From Nitrospirillum sp034653275 (lineage in GTDB: Bacteria; Pseudomonadota; Alphaproteobacteria; Azospirillales; Azospirillaceae), in NCBI RefSeq assembly GCF_034653275.1, contig NZ_JAYEES010000001.1, positions 992,001-1,056,000 of the forward strand: a stretch of 64,000 nucleotides of DNA, written 5' to 3'. A program made the translations under genes and the position numbers. Within the stretch, counting starts at the first letter, position 1. Each line of letters begins with the position of its first letter. Below the pieces are notes generated by a model. It was not told the DNA's origin, searched no databases, and worked only from the letters and a program-made list of their open reading frames with translations. Of the stretch, positions 60,423-64,000 are shown one piece after another.

Positions 60423-62746
60423 TCACTCCGCCTGCGTTCCGCGCTGGGGTGTCGCCTGCGGTGCGACTTGCGGTGCCGCCTTGGGCGGGGCGGGGGAAGG
60501 GGGCCGGGAACGGCCATGCCGGCCTGGCGCTCGCGCTTCAGGCGACGCTGGATCATCACCGGGCATTTCTGGTCGTGGTGGTACAGCAGCTGGCAGTGCA
60601 GGCACTGGATGCATTCGTTGGGATTGATGTGGCCCTCGGGGTGGATGGCCTGCACCGGGCATTCGTTGCCGCAGCGCTGGCAGGGGTTGCCGCATTCGCG
60701 GTAGCGGCGCAGCCAATCGAACATGCGCAGCCGGGCGGGGATGGCCAGCGCCGCCCCCAGCGGGCACAGGTAGCGGCAGAAGAAGCGTTCGATGAACAGG
60801 TTAGCCAGCAGCAGCGCCACGGCAAACACGACGAAGGGCCAGGACCGCCAGAAGATCAGCACGATGGCCGTCTTGAACGGTTCCACCTCCGCCGCCTTTT
60901 CCGCCATGGCCAGCTCGTTCAGCGACAGGCCGAACAGGATCAGGAAGGTCACGTACTTGATGGGCCACAGGCGCTGGTGGACGCTGAACGGCACCTTGAT
61001 TTGGCGGACCTTGAAGCGCTTGCCCAGGCGGTTGGTCAGTTCCTGCAGCGCGCCGAAGGGGCACAGCCAGCCGCAGAAGGCGCCCCGGCCCCAGAACAGC
61101 AGGGACGCGGCCACGGCGAACCACAGCACGAACAGCAGCGGCTCCATCAGGAAGTAATCCCAACTGAAGTCGGTGCGCAGCGCGTTGAAGAAGGTCAGGA
61201 TGTTGACCACGGACAGCTGCGCGTGCTTCCACCAGCCCAGCCAGAAGAGGGAGGCGGCCAACACACCCAAGCGCACGCGGTCATAGAGGACGGGCCGGCG
61301 CACCAACTCGTGCTGGAAGAAGAAGATGCCCGTCACCACGGCCAGGAGCACGGCCAGCAGCACTAGGCCCACCCGGTCGCCCGCCCACATGCGGCGCCAC
61401 AATTGGCCACCGGTGGTGGGCGTCCCGGCCGCCGTTGCCGTGGGCGCGGCCGCCTTGGGCGCCGGCACGCTCAGGTATTTCTGCGGTGGCGCGTAGTCGA
61501 GGTCGAACGTGATGAAGGCCTTGTCCAGGCTGGCCACCTGGCGCTGGACCAGCAGGCGCAGCCGCCAGGGCTGGGCGGCGTCGAAGGTGCTGCCGTCGGG
61601 GATGGTGAACAGGCCGATGTCGGGAAAGTCCGGGGCGTCGCCGGCCAGTGACCCCAGACGGGTATGGTTGCGGTCGTGGAAACGGATGGTGTTCTCGCCC
61701 TGGATCAGCTCGATCCGGTCGAAAATGCCGCCACGGACGTAGCCGGAGCCTTTGAAGGAATAGCGACCGGTACCGGCGACGATGATGGCCTGCTGCCCGG
61801 GCTTCAGGGCGCTGGTCAGGCGCTGGTAGCCGTCCTCGCCCAGCAGGCTGCGGCCCACCATCGGCAGGGTGGCGATGGTGGCATACAGGTCGATGAAGGT
61901 GTCGTCATCGGGGCCGGGTTCCGGCCGTGCGGTGGCGCCGGGGCCGCCCGCCTGGCGGAAGGCCTCGTTGACCTGGCCCACCGGCAGCAGCAGGTGGCGG
62001 ACAAATCCGTCGCCCAACAGGGTGTTCCAGTCGGCGCTGCCGGCCAGGCCGGCATTGACCACCGGGCGCGCCGCGTCGGCCAACGCGTCCCCCTCCTTGC
62101 CCAGGCCGCCCAGGCCCAGGGCATGCGCCACCTTGATGGCGGAGCGGGTGATGGTGTCGCCGATGACCATGACGGTCACCGTGGCGCCGGACACGATGTC
62201 CACCGGCGGCTTGCCCCCGGTGTCGGCCGTCATCTCCGCCACCGTGCGACCGACATAGCCCTGGATGAAATGGTCGATCTTGGCCACGGGAATGCCGACC
62301 AGCACGATGGGTTCATGATGGTCCACCAGCTTGGCGCCGGTGATGCGGGCGTTGGCGTCGATGCCGATGAGGATGGAGATGGGGCGGCCGGAATAACCGG
62401 CGGCGTTGACCACATCGCTGTTCAGGTAGACGTAGCCCACCACCGTGCCGCCGGCCATCGCCGGAACCACCGGCGGCGCGCCCCGCGCCGGGCCGAAATG
62501 ATCGGCGCCGGGGACCAGCGCGCCGGCATCGGCCTGGCCCAGATAGTCCGCCAAGTGGCTGGTGGTGGGCGACGGCGCCGCATGCCCCACACTGCCTACT
62601 GCCAGCATCAGGCAGGCCAACAGCACGGCCAAGAGAGCGGGCAATGCCCCTCGCCGCCGCGGGCGGCCGGGCGGGGGGCCAGGGTCCACACGGGCAAGCG
62701 GGGGCGCGATCGGCCGAGGCCGATTGGGATGGGCGGAAGACAGCAT
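60423..62746 (-). CDS. nosR: NosR membrane flavoprotein (frame broken near its 3' end)
   Basis: An about 775-residue electron donor and regulator for NosZ. The signal anchor (ALPALLAVLLACLMLAVG) precedes a periplasmic FMN-binding domain (VDIVSGATVTVMVIGDTITRSA, the Thr flavinylation motif). The transmembrane segments contain CGWLCPFGALQEL and CRYLCPLGAALAI. A C-terminal polyferredoxin follows (CGNPCQRCGNECPVQAI, CIQCLHCQ). After QRRLKRERQAGMAVPG the expected tail (PPSPAPPKAAPQVAPQ... to a stop at 60423) is in another frame. One more C in the G/C runs at 60492-60503 would join it. As given, the frame instead reads into nosZ. This is the first gene of nosRZDFYLX. Confidence 0.92.
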
Positions 62747-62833
62747 GTCGTTAAAGGCGGTTCTTCGCGGGCGGGGGAACCATTCCGGTTCCGGCTACGG
62801 GTTAAGCTTTACCGGGCTGGGACAGGCGCAGCT

Positions 62834-62847
62834 TTGCGCTGTGTCAA
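62834..62847 (-). promoter_or_regulatory. FNR/NnrR-like site upstream of nosR
   Basis: On the nosR strand, TTGACACAGCGCAA keeps a full left half TTGAC and a degenerate right half CGCAA of the TTGAY-N4-RTCAA palindrome. It lies about 90 bp before the nosR start, where an Anr/NnrR-type activator of nos genes would be expected. Confidence 0.5.
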
Positions 62848-62869
62848 AAAGAAGTGGTAAAAATGAATG

Positions 62870-63616
62870 TTATTCAGCGCCGGTTGAGGAATGGTTGCCC
62901 AAGAAAACCAACCGTTCGGTGGCGGTTTTCAACAGGGTTTGCGCCAATGCGACGCCGTCCTCGTCCGCCATCCGATCCAGCGCCAGGGAATAGATGTCCA
63001 CGGCACGCTCCGCCGCCGCCACCTTTTGGGTGCCGGTGGTCGCCGCCAGCTCTGCCTCCACCGTGTCGGCCAGGACGCGCAGCCCCGCCGCGTCGTCGGC
63101 TGTGGGCAGAGGGATGAGCGTGCCCCGTTCCTGGTGGTAGGCGTGGCGGCGGGCCCGGCGCAGCTGCGCGCTGTGGCGCAATTCCTCCCGCGCCAGCACC
63201 TCCGCCTGTTGGGCCACCGCCGGGGTGGCGGCGTGGGCCGCGACATAGGCATAGAAGGCGAAGGCCCGTTCCTCATTCAGAACGGCGATGGACAGGGCCT
63301 TGTAGGGGCTGAGGCGGACACTGGCCTCCACCTCGTTCCAAGAGCGGGCAATGTCCGGCGGCAGATGCCATTGGACGGGGGCGGCCACCGGCGCGTGCCC
63401 CAGCAGGCCGTTGGCGCTGCGCAGGACGGCCGCGACGTGATGGCCTTCCTCATCGGCCAAGTTTTGGAACAAGGCGGCGAGGTCAGGCGCCCCCCGTTGC
63501 CGCTCCGCCAGCATCAGATAGCGCCGCACGGCCTCTTCCTCCATGGCCAGGGCAATGGCCAGCAACTCATCCATCGAAGCGATGGCGGCAGCTGGTTCTT
63601 GAGACAGCAGGGGCAT
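62870..63616 (-). CDS. Ferritin-like/rubrerythrin-type protein
   Basis: A 248-residue helical protein with repeated diiron-type motifs. MEEEAVRRYLML and LADEEGHHVAAVL supply Glu and E-x2-H in the first pair. NEERAFAFYAYVA and AREELRHSAQLRRARRHAY supply a second Glu and E-x2-H, giving the ligand pattern of rubrerythrin/ferritin four-helix bundles. There is no signal peptide, and no rubredoxin cysteines. It may bind iron or reduce peroxide; no direct function is assignable. It lies 123 bp upstream of nosR on the same strand. The start at 63616 follows GGGAA. Confidence 0.72.
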   Translation of the reverse strand: MPLLSQEPAAAIASMDELLAIALAMEEEAVRRYLMLAERQRGAPDLAALFQNLADEEGHHVAAVLRSANGLLGHAPVAAPVQWHLPPDIARSWNEVEASVRLSPYKALSIAVLNEERAFAFYAYVAAHAATPAVAQQAEVLAREELRHSAQLRRARRHAYHQERGTLIPLPTADDAAGLRVLADTVEAELAATTGTQKVAAAERAVDIYSLALDRMADEDGVALAQTLLKTATERLVFLGNHSSTGAE

Positions 63617-63654
63617 GGCGCGTTTCCCGGGTTGGAATGGGATAGGCAGGGTGG

Positions 63655-63891
63655 TCAGCCGCAGTGGCCGCCGCAGCAAGACCCGCGATGGCGGGCCAGG
63701 AGGCGACCGAAGGCCAAGCTGGCCGTGCGGGCGGGTAGGCGGCAATCCCGCGCCAGCGCCAGCACGTCCTCGGCCGTCCAGTCGGCGGGGCAATCGGTGA
63801 GGGTCAACACCTCGCCATCCGTGGGGATGGCCGGGGCGGTGTGCAGGGTCAGGGTGCCGTCGCGCGCGACGATCAGGGTATGGTCGGTCAT
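63655..63891 (-). CDS. Small protein with C-terminal CCGGHCG
   Basis: A 78-residue protein of no family I recognise. The first 60 residues are ordinary soluble sequence (LIVARDGTLTLHTAPAIPTDGE, WTAEDVLALARDCRLPARTASLAFGRLLARH). It ends RGSCCGGHCG, a possible soft-metal site of three Cys and one His. It lies 38 bp upstream of the ferritin-like gene on the same strand, so the two are probably co-transcribed. The gene ends close to the window edge and its upstream partner is not seen. Confidence 0.55.
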   Translation of the reverse strand: MTDHTLIVARDGTLTLHTAPAIPTDGEVLTLTDCPADWTAEDVLALARDCRLPARTASLAFGRLLARHRGSCCGGHCG

Positions 63892-63946
63892 GGTGTTACC
63901 TGGGGGCGGAAGGATGCGAGGGGGGCTAGGGGCGCCTTGATGGCGA

Positions 63947-64000
63947 TCAGTCCCGGGGCAGGCGGCTGGGGGAGGCGTCCGTTTCCTCCGCCAGGCCGGC
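63947..64000 (-). CDS. Possible 3' end of a gene entering from outside the window
   Basis: From the window edge, an open minus-strand frame reads AGLAEETDASPSRLPRD and stops at 63947, 55 bp upstream of the small Cys-rich gene. The composition is compatible with a protein C-terminus and the spacing with an operon, but 17 codons are too few for identification. Confidence 0.3.
   Translation of the reverse strand, partial: AGLAEETDASPSRLPRD

Noticed and set aside
58433..61366. A 977-codon plus-strand frame opposite nosZ/nosR
   Set aside because: NosZ copper ligands and NosR ferredoxin motifs on the minus strand are decisive.
58418..62746. A genuine NosR-NosZ fusion protein
   Set aside because: The linker is out-of-frame-type Arg-rich sequence, NosZ keeps its own Tat signal and start, and a natural NosR tail with stop is found in another frame.
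1..64000. CRISPR arrays, transposases, integrases, tRNA or rRNA genes
   Set aside because: No regular repeat-spacer pattern, transposase or integrase motif, or recognisable structural RNA was seen; the only tandem repeat is the coding 15-bp triplet at 27635-27679.

Overview
The window looks like chromosome from a GC-rich alphaproteobacterium. Several things suggest a versatile, free-living or plant-associated Azospirillaceae-type organism (Nitrospirillum/Niveispirillum-like): four large TonB-dependent receptors (TBDTs), two FecI/FecR surface-signalling pairs, a phasin-like protein, hexuronate catabolism of the Novosphingobium ManD type, and a clade-I nitrous oxide reductase operon. The genus is an inference. 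I recognised no rRNA, tRNA, CRISPR array, insertion sequence or prophage.

Layout. (1) 1-2 kb: a phasin-like protein and two flavin-reductase-fold proteins, closed by a strong terminator. (2) 2.1-18.5 kb: a divergent glucuronoxylan utilisation locus. The minus arm has mannonate dehydratase (ManD), a frameshifted MFS hexuronate-type carrier, a GH35-type beta-galactosidase and a TBDT. The plus arm has a GntR regulator, GH3, GH115 alpha-glucuronidase, a polysaccharide deacetylase and an SGNH esterase. Matching palindromes (ATGGTAACG[C/G]TACCAT) precede the GH35 gene and the GH3 gene. Short inverted sites flank the manD/gntR divergent promoter. (3) 18.5-23.2 kb: a copper/silver resistance cassette (P1B ATPase, ICMT-like methyltransferase, DUF2933 protein, Cys-rich exported protein with an FNR-type box), then a DUF1636 protein. 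(4) 23.3-30.8 kb: mixed chromosomal genes, including a YcaQ-like glycosylase, DUF4865, LysR, SDR, MFS, XRE-cupin, GNAT and a frameshifted LysR gene. (5) 30.8-42.8 kb: an iron-style signalling operon with ECF sigma, FecR and an STN-TBDT. It continues into an exported HD-domain hydrolase, a histidine acid phosphatase and phospholipase C, and a paralogous TBDT lies upstream. I read it as a phosphate-ester scavenging locus. (6) 43-52 kb: a DUF29 gene, then a second sigma/FecR/STN-TBDT set with a flavin-dependent halogenase and a secreted six-hairpin glycosidase. (7) 52.1-64 kb: an ABC-F ATPase, then nosRZDFYLX on the minus strand, preceded by a ferritin-like protein and a tiny Cys-rich protein.

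Three genes (the MFS carrier, one LysR and nosR) change reading frame exactly at G/C homopolymers, each consistent with one missing base. The nosR case makes nosR and nosZ appear as one 1442-codon frame. The uniform lesion type means sequencing error must be excluded before calling decay or fusion.
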